DNA of 64,000 nt from Pithys albifrons albifrons (GCF_047495875.1 NC_092459.1:91745560-91809559), one strand, 5' to 3'. Positions 47,540 to 62,170 are shown, counted from the stretch's first letter. Numbers and translations: made by a program. The notes: generated by a model from the sequence alone, not told the origin.

Positions 47540-50454
47540 CAAGTGAAGTAAAGAAAACGTGAAAGCAAGTTAAAGCAGCAGAAAGGAAAGGAACAGAGAA
47601 CACAAAGAGGGAGAGAAGAAGCAGTTCTGTCTCTTAACCTTGTGATATTAACCCTGTGTTCCACAGTTATTACAACATCTCTCAGGTGTCTTGCTCAGTT
47701 TTTGCCTTATTGCTCTCCCCACTCCCCAGTCACCACTTGAGGCACATAATTACTTCCCATTCCCCTCACCTAGTTAGTTTTAGTTGACTTCAGGTTTTCC
47801 CAGCCTGTTTGGCTCTCTTGAACCCATCCAACAAAAATATAGGCACATTTATCCAGGATAATATAGACATTTCAGTACTAACTGCTTAACTTCAGGGTTC
47901 ATTGTTGCTACCCACCAAACCTTATGCATTTCATACTCTAATAACTGAACCATGAAAATTATAGGTAATTTTGAAACACTGCTGGGGATGGATGGGAGAG
48001 AGAAGGGAAAGAACCCCGGAATTACAAAATTACTACCACAGTCTGTTTAGAAAAGTGATGATTTTCCACATCTTGCTTTGTAGAAAGAATACATGTGAAT
48101 GCAGTGACATTTTTCCACTCAGAAGTGTTGATCTTGTTCAACTTGCTGCTTCTTTATTTTAATTCCCATCTTTACCAGTTTGCTTAATTGCTATACCTAG
48201 GAACATTTAACAGCCTGAGCAACACAAACAGAAATATTTTTTGTCAAAAGAGTAAACCTTTCTGCAAGTCATTCACCATTTTTTTTCACTCCAGGGCATG
48301 AATCCAAAAGATAGCATTCTGAGCCTAGTCTGACTCCATTCCCACATCTATTGAAGATAATTTGTGCTTGATGGGGAGAAAGTTACATAAACTGAATTTA
48401 AAAAAAAATCATCTAGATGGAAGGAAAACCAGGATGTCCATTTTGCTATACATGTAAGTGAGGATAAAAAGCGAAGAAAATATATAGCGTTAAATGTGCA
48501 TATTACTCATCACTTGGATTCTTTAACTATTGCCTCTTTTACTAATAAAGAAAATTATTATTCATCTCTTCCTAGAAATCCTAGATCATATTCTCCTTAT
48601 ATCCATTTCCCAGTGTTTCCATTTCAAGGCAGAATAAAAGAGAATATATTCCTAGAATGATGGGAAATGATCTCATAGTACAGGCCTTTGTGCCATGATT
48701 TCTCTTTAGCTCCAGAATGTTTAACGAGCCCTGCAAATTAGGTTTTGTTTTGCCAGGAATGCTTTAGTTTTGTCCTTTTCTTACTCTGAATGAAATGAAT
48801 GTCACCTTCTAAAAGTTCAATTAATTTGATTTCCTGAGGAAAAACAATCTGGGAATAAGTTACAGCTATTCTGAATCAGCAGCTTCAGTCCACGTATTGG
48901 AACAGCACCCACAGTCTCTGCTCCGTTGAGCAAATGAGTTAGGGCCAGATAATCTCAGGCTGGTCCAAAGACCAATGAAATAAAAGGAAAACCTCCTTTC
49001 TATTTCCACTAGACTCAAATCCAGCCCTCAGGCATTGAGTCCAACCCAAGTCCAACCCCATTTTATGCTCTCTGCTCTGTCTAACCACATACTGTCTCAG
49101 CTCCAGGTACTGCAAACCTGAGACGATGAAGGAGGTACTGAGCTGTTCCCCCGCACAAACATTGCAACACATAGTGTTTGTGCACAGTTTTCTGCCAGCC
49201 TCTGTCCCCTAGCAAGTTTCACCTCTCTATTTATATCAGGATCAAAATCTGAACTCAATATTGCCATAAGGAAATCATTTCTTGTTTTCCCAAATATCTG
49301 AATCTCTTAAGATTTTTGAACTGCATTTAAAAATGAATAAGTAACTCCTGTGAAATGATGGAAATATCACATAAGTAAGTTTTTGATCCAGAATCTTGGA
49401 ATTGTATCCAAAGGAAAATAAGATTTTGTATCTTCATCTTAAAAAAAAATAAAAAAAATTGTGCTTTATTTCTTGATTTGCCAGTGGAAAAACAAATAAA
49501 AAACCAGCCAGCCCATTCAAACGCACATTATGTACTCATTTTGAGTCATGTGTGCATGCCAAGAACATTTTCTACTATACAATTCTCTTACTATGTATAA
49601 CTGTATGTTTCATTTTGCCTAGAAATAACCTCACATCATCACACAGTAGAAAAACAATGGCCAAGAAAATTAACTACCCACAAATCAACATTGCTGCATG
49701 GGTTTGCAAGCCAGCACTTCAGATGATTGGGAAATCCAAGTCTATTTTTAATGTCGTATTTGTCCCCCAACCATTGCTTCATCAGCATGATAAACATTAT
49801 AATTTGTGGCTCAAAAAAAAAAAAAGAAGAAACCTACCTGGGCAAAACAATATTTATGCAACTCTATAAGCACCCAAAGCAGAACATGTGCATCAATAAA
49901 TTTAAGAAAAACAGTAACAAACAAACCAGTAGATTGCCTTCAGTGTTTTCACTTACTCTATGCTGTGATATTATCTTTTGGTATATAATGCAACTAGAGG
50001 ACACGGGAATCAAAGCTCTTTAGTTAGTTTGCAAACTCCCACTCATTGCTGCAAGCAATTTTCTTGTCTGCCCAATGTATTTATTTTTTCTATAACAAAA
50101 TACAGTGTGTGAGTTGTTGAGGAGGCAATCTGTACTGCATTTCACTACTAGGATGTGTAGTGTTTACCCCAGGCTTTCCTAGTCAAGAAAAACAGGCAAT
50201 ACTGAGTGACAAACCTGAAACAGTGTGTTGACCCAAGGTTATATGCTTTATCAGCTTAAACTACTACCAGAAATAGACCTGGTGCCCTAGGCAGCCAGAG
50301 CGAGGAAGCAGAGCTGATGAACAAGTGGCATACATAATAGAAATGGCTGCACAGAAAAACGGTCTGTATGTTACCAGGGGGATGAAATCACAGCAAATAA
50401 GCACAAAGACTCAAGCTTTCTGTCATCACGATCAGCCTGTTGTCAACTACGATC

Positions 50455-50480
50455 TAGTTTTGTACAATAGTTTTGTACAA
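50455..50480. repeat. perfect 13-bp tandem duplication
   Basis: TAGTTTTGTACAA occurs twice with no spacer. Each unit carries the palindrome TTGTACAA. Confidence 0.8.
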
Positions 50481-51400
50481 ACATCCATTACCTCTGATAC
50501 TTAGTTTCTTACTGGATTAAACTTATGCTGACCATGAGCAGGTTTTATTTATTTTCTTAATTTAGTTTTCTAGAGAAGAATTTGGCACCGGTAAGCTCAG
50601 ACATTTCCTTACTTTGAACAGTCAGAGGTGGTAAAAAAACCTTTATGGAAGCTCCTCAGTCAGAGAGTTCAACAGGGCCACCCATCCTGTATTTCTGCCA
50701 TTTCATTTCTTCTCTTTAGAGAACACAGAGAAGGGTGAACAAAATGAATATTCCTCCTCCTGAAACTGTATCATCCTAAAATCACAAAAGAGGTGCATTT
50801 CTTCAACGTCTGAAAGGATAATTTTTAAGCTAAAAAAGTTTATGAATTAATGCAGAACAGTTCCCTGCAGTTACTCCTAATACAACACAATATGTATCTG
50901 TTGCTTGCATCAATGTACATAGTAATAAATAAAACCTCTGAATAGAGGAACAACTTTCTCCACCTTTCTGATACAGTCCTGTTAATGTCTCCTTCCAAAT
51001 GGTGGAAAATACCCCAGTTCTAGTATTCTTCATTCCCAAACTACGGTGTTGAAAATATGAAGAAACAGGCAAAGTCACAAAAAATCAATGAAGTTCATCA
51101 AATGTCCATTGGACAATAAAGAAAAAGAATTTCTAGTCTCTCTCACCCTCTTATTCTCCCACACTCTGGTATCTCCAGTTCCTTGGCCTGAAGTAAATTT
51201 GGTTGACTGCTTTTGAATTTTTACTCTCCTTTGGGAAAGCTGGAAAGCCCCCTGCTCACGTAGTGTGCAGAATATCTGAAACAGTACTACATCTCCCCTT
51301 GGTTAGGTAAAGCCTTGCCAAGGTAACTATTGCTGTCACCACTTCTCAGCAAAAAGATGAGTATCTGTGCACTAGGCTGTAGGGCTGTCCGGATCCCACC

Positions 51401-51433
51401 TTTTTTTCTTTTCTTTTTTTTTTTTCTTTTTTT
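51401..51433. repeat. polypyrimidine tract
   Basis: T runs of 4 to 12 with single C interruptions. Confidence 0.85.
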
Positions 51434-54400
51434 AAGTGGAAACCTCTTCCTAAGGAAAAAAAAAATCAAAATGATAACAAAAATTCAGAGTCCTTGCCAC
51501 CTTCAGCACTTTGAGTAGAGCCTAAATACTTCTATAAGCATATTCCCTTTATTTAACCTCAGTAGACATCCCTTTACTTGGCAACTCAGCATAGGATCCT
51601 GTAGAAGAGGACAGTGTTGTTGGTTTATGAGGAAGAGCAGATTGAAGAGCAACTTGAAGACCTCTGTCCTTTCTGAGGGGAACCAAGCTCTGGCTAGAAG
51701 CCCAGCAGGATATTATGGCCATGCCGGATTGTTTAAGGGCAATCAGTGCATGGAGACAAGTGTGGATTTCTCATGTGAGGTCTGTTAAAGCTGTTATCCC
51801 CTCCCCATGAACAGGTTTCTCTTTATTCCCTTTGCCTTGTTTCCTCCTTCTTGCTCCCTTGACAGCAGCAGCATATGACAATGGTCAAGAATCAAGAAAG
51901 GAGCATTATCTTTTCATGCAGAGCAAGAAACATATCTGATATGAGGAAAACAGCACTTCCCATAGAGGTGCTCTATTTGTTACCCTCTTCCTTACTAAGG
52001 GGACCTTTTCCCTTGTTCTCTTCCTGCTCTCATTTACAACTGACTGACAGGCCAAAATTGTTTTAAAAGTTCAGGTGCTGGTATCTTCACAGAAGGTCTG
52101 CAGTATTTACAAATGTAGCTCATTTTTACTCAGCTTCTGATGAGAAAACCTAGTTATTTCTGAAAGCTACCACACCAAACTTTCCCTGAAAAGAAAAAAA
52201 ATGTTCTACAACAAATTTACATTCTTCACTAAGTACAAAACCACATCTAAAATACTGTATTTCTTTTCAAGAAAAGGTGAAACTGGGCTGCACTAAGTGT
52301 TTGCATGACATTGAAAAGCAAGAATAATTTCTAAAAAAGACCCAATCACGAATTTATAGCACTTTTCTCTCAGTACATGTGTGACTCATAAAGAGTTGAA
52401 GTTGCCAAGTCAAACACTCAGAAAGTCAGAAATGACAATATACCTGACCTTTCTTCGGTCTCCCTGTGAATATATAACATGATGATTACACAGCCAGGTT
52501 TGGGTTTGGGGGAGTGGTTCTGTTGGGAGGGGTTTTTTGTGTGTACTTTTTTTTTTCCCTGAGTGGGTCTTTGTTTCATTTTGTGACTTGAAATGAAAAG
52601 TGCTCACAGAAATATAATGCTCTGTTGGCTGTATTGACTTATTTTTCGCATGGCCTTTATGTGCTTCACTTTATTCAAAAGCTATTCTCAAGATAGCTTT
52701 ATTAATTTCATCAGGATTTATCCTGTCATATTCAATACAGTAGTATCTGAGTGTTCCAGATGTATTAATTGTCTTCACAGTATATTTTGCAGCTTAAATA
52801 ATAGTACCCATTTTAATTTTTAAATTGTGACACCTGGGAATTAAGTTTTCACGATACTTACGTGCCCACAGTACAGATTCTATTGCCTTCTGCTGTACCT
52901 CTGAACACTAGAAATATGAAGAAAAAAAAAAGAAAATTCTTGGTCATGTTTGATAAAGTTTGGTTTTAGTGACTTGCTTAGCATCATCTCCCAGGAATTC
53001 TGAAGAGATGGACAGAGACCAAACTTTCTCTTCCAGTAGTTCTCACTTAATGCAAGTGATGATATAAACATTGAATCCACATCCAAAGGCACGAGCCCGC
53101 TTGACTTCACAGCTCTGATGCATCTGAAAAGCCAACAGATCTTGTGTGTTCAAAAATGCAAGGGACTTGTAACTTAAAAAAACCTCAGTGATTAAAATGC
53201 AAGTGACCTGAGCTGAAACGGTACACGCAGTCTCAAACTTCACTTCCATAATACTTGCTTCAAAAATCTCAATACTGTTCTTTTAATGTGGACTCACACA
53301 CAACGCATATGCAAAATACTTTTCATGGGAAATCCTGCTGAATCTTTCAGCCTCACTATTGCACTAACTTTTTTCACCAAGCATGAGAAGCTCAAAACAG
53401 GAGTAAAATGTAGGATGGAATAAAAGTGAGAGAGGCAAAATTATATTCACCAAGGATCAAATTAATCTCCGTAAGAGGCCATTAGAAGTTCAAACACAGT
53501 ATTAATTACAATGTTTTCTGCTTTCAAAGTCTAAATAACATTTACTTGGTAAAAATATCTTGAGATGAGGATGTAAAATTGTACATTACTTTTACTACTA
53601 GCTACTATTTTTAAACTTTCTCAAAAGTTAAAAATTTATTTAACACATGCACAAAATGTATCTCACCTAAACCAAATGCTGGCTTTTTGAAATGAGTAAA
53701 CAGCAACTGCTTTCATGGTTCATTGCCTAAACTGATTTTGTGTCTATCCCAGGGAAATGCACCCCATTAAATGAACACTGCATTCATACACTGCCTTCAG
53801 CTTAAAGAGTTCTAAGTACTACACAAATATGAATTTGCTTGGACTTCTTGTGAGGTACCTTGGTACTTATTTAAAATGTATAAAGGAAAATTCTGGTAGA
53901 TTCTATAGAAAGTACCATTAGAACGGTATAACCTTGACTATCTTGGACTCTGAATACAATCAAGAAAACTCATAAGAAAATTCTTCCTGTGATGAAAAGA
54001 AAGGTGCCAAGTGGTTCAAAGTTGCAGAAAAGTTTCAAAGAGATTTTTCCAGTGTCTGTAATATTTAGGCATCACTCAGTCCCTTGAGAAAGTACAGGAA
54101 GACTTCCATCTTGGTGAGAATAAATATCTTTCAGAGCTCCTTCATAGGGAAAATACAATGTGGTGTCCCTGGAGGCATCAGAGGCTGTACACAGCTGTAG
54201 GCTGTTACTGCATAAGGATCCAGGGGGACCTGTGTAGTGCCTGTTCCTCAGTGAAGGCAAAAGCACAATTGCATGAAGTTTCTTACCGTGTACAGCAACA
54301 GGTGTGAACTCATACCAGAGTCTCAGATCCAAACTCTTCTGAACGGCTTAATATCTGAGGCAGATGCAAACTGAATGATAACATTTCTCCTCTCTTTGTA

Positions 54401-57400
54401 ACTGGCTTAACAATTCTTTCCCTCCTCTTACTGCAGTTAGCTCTGCAATTCAATTGTTTTTGAATTTAAAGGGCAGAACTTGAATCTCTGTCTTTGTGGG
54501 TCTCTGAAAAAGTCTGTGTACCTCTGTATACCTGAAATTTCTTATGATGATGTGTTAGCTAGTTCTCTTTTACTGACAGTGGAAACTAACAGTATATGAA
54601 TACTAATCATCACAAGAAAAGTCTCATTTTCCCAATGAAATTAAAGAAAAAAACCCCTAAAGTTGTAGGTAAGAATGGTTTAATATGTATTTATTTAGCC
54701 TGATCAAAATGGAAATGATATTTGTAAACCTGAAACTCTCCTCCAGCTGCAGCAACAGGGTCTAGGCTGCTGCCCCTACAGTGATCACTGCTGGCACACG
54801 TGAAGCATACTGGTGACTTGTTGATGTGGTCCAGCACTTCTGTAACTACACTCTAGGAAAGAAACCCAAGCACTTTTCAAGCAGGATGAAAAAGGTGGAT
54901 ATCTAGTCCTTATAGCATAATCACAAAGTAGTGTTGTGAAAGAGTTAACAGCAGGAGTTGAAATTCATTTCCTTTCTATGACTTAACTAGCCCAAGCCTT
55001 GACCATGTGATATTATAAACAGCATTTTTTTAAATCTGGAATGCTAAAGCATTAGAAGCATATTTTCTGCTATTCAGAAATTAAGACTCCCCACTGACAT
55101 TGCAATATCACAGCTGTCAAACCATTGGGCTCTTTCTTCACCAGAGTACAGTTCTAACTGTCAAAGATCAAATAGAATCTGCTTTAATATCCACAAGAAC
55201 CTATAAGTAGCTAGGAAAAGATGAAAAGCTAGTTTGTTAGGGTGCATGCTGAATGTCGCACCAGACTCCAGCTACAAAAATACCTCTCAATCTGAAGGGA
55301 GCTGCAGACACAATGGGACTGACTAGGTAGGTTACATATGACCCCACCAGACAGCTTCCCAGATCTTTACTCATTTTTAGAATCCAACTGGGACCAAATG
55401 TTCTTAAGCTCTTGGAATTTCTGAAGAAGTGTTTTTTCGATTCCACTGTCCAGCTAGGATGGGAAACAGAAGTGCTGAAAGCTACAGGAAAATTGCTGCT
55501 CCAGCCCAGTTTTACAGTCTCAGAAAATCTGGACAGCTTTTATAAACTTTGAATCAGTGACTGCAGCTCACTCTGAACCAAACCTCTGAACTTTGAAGTC
55601 TGGCCAGGTTTCAGATAATTTGTTGACTTTCTCTGCAAGACAGTTAAAATGATGAACATACATGTGTGTGCAGTTATTATTTGACACAACATAAACACAC
55701 AGAAACCACTCCCTCCTCACCTGGAGAAGACAGTGATATTGTCATTGGGGTAATTTTCCTGTTCCTCAGGGAATAGCCAACGCCCCATTACATTTAAGCT
55801 CTGCAGTTATGGCTATATGTATCCATCTGTCCTGCCATTCTCTGCCAAATGGGAGCGAGCACAATCCACCAAACGGGTCCTTTGAGTCACAGCACTGTGA
55901 CATCTACTGAAATAGAAAAGGTTGGTAAAGAGTTTCTTGCCAATCTGCTTGCATCAACAGGTCCTCCAAGCTCAGAACAGTCTGTCCTGGACACCCTTTG
56001 TCCTGTCCCTCTGAACACAGGGACATGAGCACTTGAGAGACCAAGTTCAGAGCTCTCCTCTCAGTGAGACATGACCAACAACACACCACTATCGAATCAC
56101 CACCATGTGATCCATCACTTCAGGCTTGAAAAACACACTGCGACTTTGAAGGCTGAAATAAACAAGCATCCTAAAACTATGGTCCAAACTTGTACCAAAT
56201 ATTTGCACATCGATGTTTATAAAATGGCCTACCAAGAGCTTGCCTTTTTATTTACACATGAACAGATTGATGAAACAAACCCAACAAAACCAGAGATTTC
56301 AATCAGAAATAGTTATCTGCCAAAGTGACCAAAATGGGTAAAAGTCAGTGTTTATCTTCTTTATTCTATTAAATCATGAAGGAATAGCTTGAATAAGAGT
56401 CAATAGTTGTACACTTACATTTTCTACACTATTCCATTATTTTAATAAATAGGTCATTGTGTAATTACTAGCTCAGAACAAAATTAGCTATGCTGACTTA
56501 ATTGATGCTATTTACTTTTGCAGCCCTTTGGCAGCCAGCCATCTTTTTTGAATACCAGTTCTCCAATTAATCATGATGTCCCCTCAGCTTGCCAGAGTTT
56601 TCTGCAATGGCAGCTGCTATCTGTTAACAACTACCATACATATCAGCAAAAGAGCAATCTTCAAATTTAGGAACGTTTTATTGCTCAAAGCAATGTTCTG
56701 AAGCATGATCTTCTGAAGCCTCTTTTACTCTCATTGACTCGATCAGAGTCAGTCCCCTTGTTCTTTCTAGTAGTGATGCAGCACATCATACAAGAGCTAT
56801 TAAATAACCCTCCTCGACCCTTGATAATCACTCAGCTAGTACCTATTAACAAGAAAACACATGCATTTCTATTTAATCCCTTTTACTATTGTTCAGCAGT
56901 GTCCTGGGAAAAGATCAGCAGACCTAGGTTTAGAAGGTCATTGGAAAGAAGTGTAAGAAAAGTGTTGCTTTTCTAAACCCAAAAATTTCTGAGGCCCATG
57001 CTTGTTCCTCTCAGACACTGCTGCAGGAATGAATGGTGCTACAGTTTTCTACAGGAAATCCTCAAACCCTCTCATTCTAATGGCATGTTATGATGATCCA
57101 AGAAGGCGGTATTTGCAGAACTGAAAACCAAGAAAGAGTACATAGTATTTTGCCTTTGAAGGAATCAGCTGGATGTGGGCCCTCTTTTGACTCACCTTCA
57201 GTTTCCTATGTCTGATTTCTGTTCTTGTGGGCCTGGCTAAAATAATATTTTGTTGCTGTTGTTATTATTTCACTATTTAATGGCTAACAGATGTGAACTG
57301 GTTCATCCTACTTCCTGTCACTGCATATATGAAAGCAAACATTTCTTTAGCTCACATACACAGAGCTGGAAGCACTACCTTCTGGAGGTCTGCTAAGGTA

Positions 57401-57418
57401 GAGAAATAGTATTTACTT

Positions 57419-57455
57419 ATACATATACACACATATACATGTATATACACACAAA
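57419..57455. repeat. (CATA)n/(CACA)n simple repeat
   Basis: Alternating purine-pyrimidine TACATATACACACATATAC and related units. Confidence 0.75.
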
Positions 57456-59179
57456 CATTTACATGTTTATTTATTCATGAAGAAATATAAGCTGAGCAAT
57501 GAATTGGTCTCACAAAGAAATTAAAGAGTATAAATATATTTTGCTAATGCATGTACTGATTCAGAAGCATTACTTAAGTGATCATATGTGTCCTGATCCT
57601 ATTGGGAATTATCCAGCTCAGAGTGGCCTGGTGGAACGAGGGTGGAATAAAGATGAAGCCAAGACATTCTCTTTTCATTAGCTGGAAAAACTGACTAAGA
57701 GGGGGAGAAAAAAAAGACGATGCAAACTGCATATCCTCTGTTAAATTTGCTGCATAGAACCACATTGTGTCAGGCCACAGGAAAATTACTTGCTATAATA
57801 GAGTTATAGCTATGATTCTCTCTGCAAAAGACCCAGTCCAGCCCACTGGATTTTGCTAACCCTTGGTGGTTTAGACACACTCAATTCAATTACTACTGGA
57901 AAAGAACATGAAACTGGTGCTCAATCTAAAAAACACTTATGAATGAACACATCTGTGGTTCTCCACTGGATTTCATATTCACCTCAAATTTTTCTGTAAG
58001 ATTACAAGCACACACATTTCTGTGTTGGCTGTATGTTGGCTTATACATATATGACTGCACATACATATGTACTCAAATCTATTTTAATTGACAAAAGTTC
58101 ATGCTCTGTTTGAAGTTACATACAACCTGTTTAATGTTGCCTCTATTTTAATACATGGATAAAAACAAATTAATTTGAGACAAAAACTATTAAAAAATCT
58201 GTTTTCTGAATATAACCAAACTGTTCCTTAGAGTGCTTACATCACCTCTCTGCTGGTAAGCCAGCTGAGCTGGAAAGTATGATAAAATCCGTGCTGTACA
58301 CACTATTCCCATGTGTAGTCTGAACTCTGAATTAGTCCTTACAGTGAAAATAGTGAAATACTGAGATATGGTTATAAGGCATAGAGTGTAGGTGCAAAAA
58401 AGAGGAACCTCTCTTTACACCTCTCTGTTATTAAATACCACTAGCCTTTGGGAAGGGATTTGCAAAGTCACTGTACTGTTCCAGTTTACCTTCAAGTGGT
58501 CACGTTATTTCCATGTTTTCTAAATTATAATTTTTATTGTTTCTCCCCAGGTAATGCAGACTCACTCGAATATCTTTGGCAATGGTGTGTCCCAAAAAAT
58601 ACCTGCTGTGGGTTATCCTGTTTCCCACTCATTAGGACCAGGGATGGTTCCAGAAAAAGTCAGTGATTTTCTCTCAAAATGAAGCTACCTTGGAAATGAT
58701 CACTTGTTTCACTTAAAGCTGATGAAGTGTTTGCCAAATTCAGCATATGGGCCTGGGGTTCAAAGGGAAAGAAATCATGGAATAAAGGAGAAAGTGACTA
58801 AGGATGTAGAAGTCAAAACCAGAAAGACACCTCTCGTCTCTCTTGGAATCTCATGGCATCTGACCCAGGACATATCCCACCTAACTTTGCTGTTTTGACA
58901 GGTAGGCTATTCTTCCTGTGAGTCCTGAGCACCCAGGTCAGCATTTGGGATCCTTGCCTCTCAAGGCAGAGCTTTCTAGACTTCTGCGAGTAATCTTGAA
59001 GCCTGATAGCCTAAGTTTTAACAAAAGCTCATCTCTACTCATCACTACTACCTCTGTGTGCTTGGAAAGCCAAACTGGAGGAGATTCAAGTCTACAGGAT
59101 GATGCCGTGAATGACCCTTCCCCACAAAAATAGGACTTCGAGCCATGTTAGTGTAGGGTAAGATAAAAAGTAAAGGTCC

Positions 59180-59185
59180 TTTAAT
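59180..59185 (-). terminator. LTR polyadenylation signal
   Basis: ATTAAA on the minus strand, followed by AGGACC and then a T-rich stretch (TTTACTTTTTATC), as in an R-U5 junction. Confidence 0.5.
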
Positions 59186-59253
59186 AACACAGGGCCTACA
59201 GCCCACAGGAATACATGATGACATGCATGTGTCTCAGTTCTTGTTTCCATGGC

Positions 59254-59262
59254 TTTTATATT
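59254..59262 (-). promoter_or_regulatory. LTR TATA box
   Basis: AATATAAAA on the minus strand, about 70 bp upstream of the ATTAAA signal in the same LTR. Confidence 0.5.
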
Positions 59263-60940
59263 AAGATCCCTCCAATCATTGCTTTACACATTTCTCAGTC
59301 CAGCCCTGGTTCCACCCCTGGTCCAACCCCTGGAATTGGGTCTGGGGTCGTCAACACCCTCTGTCTTCATCAACTCTTCTTCCTCAGGCACACAAAGATC
59401 TCTTGGAGCTCATCCAATTCTGGCTTTTGGGTCACTCTGACCTATGTTTATGTTTCATTCTGTAGGCCTTCTGATATCCTTCAGCTCTTTACCTTGGAAA
59501 GGAGTCTAAACAAGATTAATTAACTAAAGGAATTTGAGCTCCCTGTTCTGGGACAGGGGTAGTGATAGAAAGGCATTAAACTTAAACTGTTAGAAATATT
59601 AACCCTCTAAAAATCTACAACTACTGTGTTCCTAAAATCTACAAAATGTGAAAATCAGAACAAAAACCCCTTTGGCATCAAGGAAGTCAAATGTAATGAT
59701 GGATATGGCATAAAAAAATGGACAAAAGAAGGACTCACCTGGTACTCTAAGAAGCAGTACAATATGTTTTACATCTGTCTTAAACATGTTAAAATACACT
59801 CTTGCAGAAGTTTGTTCATCACTTAAGCCTACTTATTAAGCTAAGAAAACAACAGACCTGGGTCTGCTTTAGGTACCATACAATAGATTCTGCTGTTATA
59901 TATCCAGGTATAAAGTCAGTGTAAAATACATTTATGGATAAAAGTTTTCTAGTCTTGCCAGAACATTAATATTGCCAAAACATTAACTCAGAGAAAGGAA
60001 AACATTTCACCTTAGAGAAAAGAGGTGTGTTAAACAAGCTCCATAAAAGGAAGGTAGAAAGCAAAGAACATTTAATTTCTATTTTCCTATTGCTAAGCCG
60101 TTTTCACATTAAGGCAGCTGATCTGCCTGGCACTCTCAGTATCACTACCAAATTCCACACAAAAAATTCTCATGATCAAGATTTGTCAGTGGATATTTTA
60201 GTTATGGATTGATTCACATGTGATCCTTCCCTCAAAACGTAAGCAGCATTTTTTTATATTCCTTGTGACACTGTTCGGATAGGCTCCCATCAGCCTACAA
60301 GCTACATTTGACTCTAGCTGTTGTGTTTCAACAGAAACTGTTAAACATACATAACATGGCCAATTCTAAACATTTGCAACTAGATACATCCATTATATTG
60401 CATAAGTCTAGTTCAGCATCATTATCAATGTCTTTTTCTATGACCTGGAGTCAGATGGGAATTTAGAGATCTGCCAGATGTTTGGTATCTCAGCCGGAGA
60501 TGCAGGCAGATCTCTCTGCTAAGGAGTGAAACAAGGAAGGATGGAATTTCAAGTATTTGGCAGTATGTTTTGTTCTGTATAACACAATACCAATTGAGAT
60601 AAACAGATGCACTCCAACAACAAGTCTGCCAGGTCAACTTTCAAAGACTGAACAAATATTCCAGTCAGCAAAACTTTTCAAGCTAATGCTTACCTCTGAT
60701 CATATGTTTCATTTGAACTCATTTTCATGAAACATAGAAAAGGTTTTTCTAGTTGAGGGTAGACAAAAAAAATGGTTAAGTACCTTTCTGAGACAGCCAA
60801 AACAGAAATAAGCAAGTAAAAATTAAAAAAAAAATCCATTTAACATATAACACATTCCCATTCCACTCATGACTTGTTTATATATACAGAAATATTGCAC
60901 AAATACTCATGTTGCGTACTGGCTGCCTACTCTAAGAGGT

Positions 60941-60973
60941 TAAAAAAACCCAAAAAACAAAAAAACACAAAAA
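60941..60973. repeat. A/C-rich low-complexity tract
   Basis: A runs separated by CCC and single C bases, 33 nt long. Confidence 0.75.
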
Positions 60974-62170
60974 TTGGGTACCCTGAAGGTTTCCAAGGCT
61001 TTTTTTACTGTGGAGGAGGTACAACGCATGGGAATTTTCTGTTGTATTTTCTTTTAGAGTCCTGTAAGCAATTGTTTCACAACACAGTCTGAAAGGCTAG
61101 AACAATTAAATGACTACAGATGTGTCAAATGATGCAGGAAAACCATGAGACACTTCCAAATGAGTAGGCGGAGGGTGTGAGGAGACCATATCCTGTAATA
61201 TATGAATCTCAGATTCTTTGGCATGCAGCTTATTTTTATGGAAATGTCCTGGTAAGCCTGGAACAATCTAATGGTTCTCAAAATATTTAAAACCAACATT
61301 TAAATCAACAGCATAAAAACTCTGTTGAGAACAATCTTTTTATGCTGGGGTGATTTTGAATTGGCTCAGGAATAGCATACTAAAGAATATGCAAGAGCTA
61401 AAAGGACTAAATCATAATTGCATTTGCAAGCTGTAGGTGAAAAACAATTTCATAAAGATAATAGAGTTCATTAGTGCAAGGGGCATAGAGGAAACAGTGC
61501 TGGTTGCTTTCATCTGCTTTTGCTGACTCTCAGCTTGGATCTCGGCCACGGACACAGCTTGCAACAATAAAAGGGTTACTCTAAGTTATGGCATCTTCAA
61601 ATGGGCCTCTGTGGAGTCTTGTCCTGCAGCTCATTACATAGGAGCCAAGTTTGTCACTTTGTCTTCTGAGTCTCCCAGTGAGTGATTACGTGAGGACCAC
61701 TTCCAGCCCTTTTCTCTCACATTTATACCTGAACGAAAGCAGGTCTCGTAGCTGTGATTGTGTGGCCCATCAAAGTACTAACATGGACTCAGCCACCCCT
61801 GATACCACTAGTGGGAGGAGTAAAAGAAAGGCTCTCTTAGCAGCAAAAATCAAGCTGTAGGTTCCTTTGTACAGTGAGGCCCCACACAAAACTGTGTGCC
61901 AACACTACCTGACTGCTAAACCAAATACTGTGGGATATGGTGATGACTCCATGTGTGAGCAGAAGAGGCAGGTGGGCAGGGAGATGACAAAGCACTCTAC
62001 AGGAAGTATGATTTCAAATCATGGAGCTTTTCCAGGGACACGTCTCTGTCTGATGCCATTCCTTTTCCATGTGCATAACAAAGGTAAATCAAGGCTACAA
62101 AAATCCTAAACATGGACCTTCTTTACAGCTGTATGAATTTTTCACAAAAGAAATAACTTAGTAGTCTTTG

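Larger units (their letters stand above)
47540..59145. other. non-coding unique sequence
   Basis: About 11.6 kb with no gene I can support. Contents noted: A tracts near 49441-49460 and 49812-49824, a perfect 13-bp tandem duplication at 50455-50480, a polypyrimidine run at 51401-51433, a (CATA)n patch at 57419-57455 and a candidate conserved element near 56450-56640. Confidence 0.55.
59146..59555 (-). mobile_element. solo LTR of an endogenous retrovirus
   Basis: About 410 bp bounded by TG and CA on either strand (TGTTAGTG at 59146; GGGACA ending 59555). The minus strand shows LTR signals in order: a TATA box (AATATAAAAGCC, around 59262-59251), then about 70 bp downstream an ATTAAA polyadenylation signal (59185-59180) followed by a T-rich stretch, then the TAACA end. 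That is the U3-R-U5 arrangement, so transcription would run leftward. No internal viral genes flank it, hence solo LTR. I found no convincing target-site duplication, so edges may be off by a few bases. The short frames across it are not viral genes. Confidence 0.62.
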
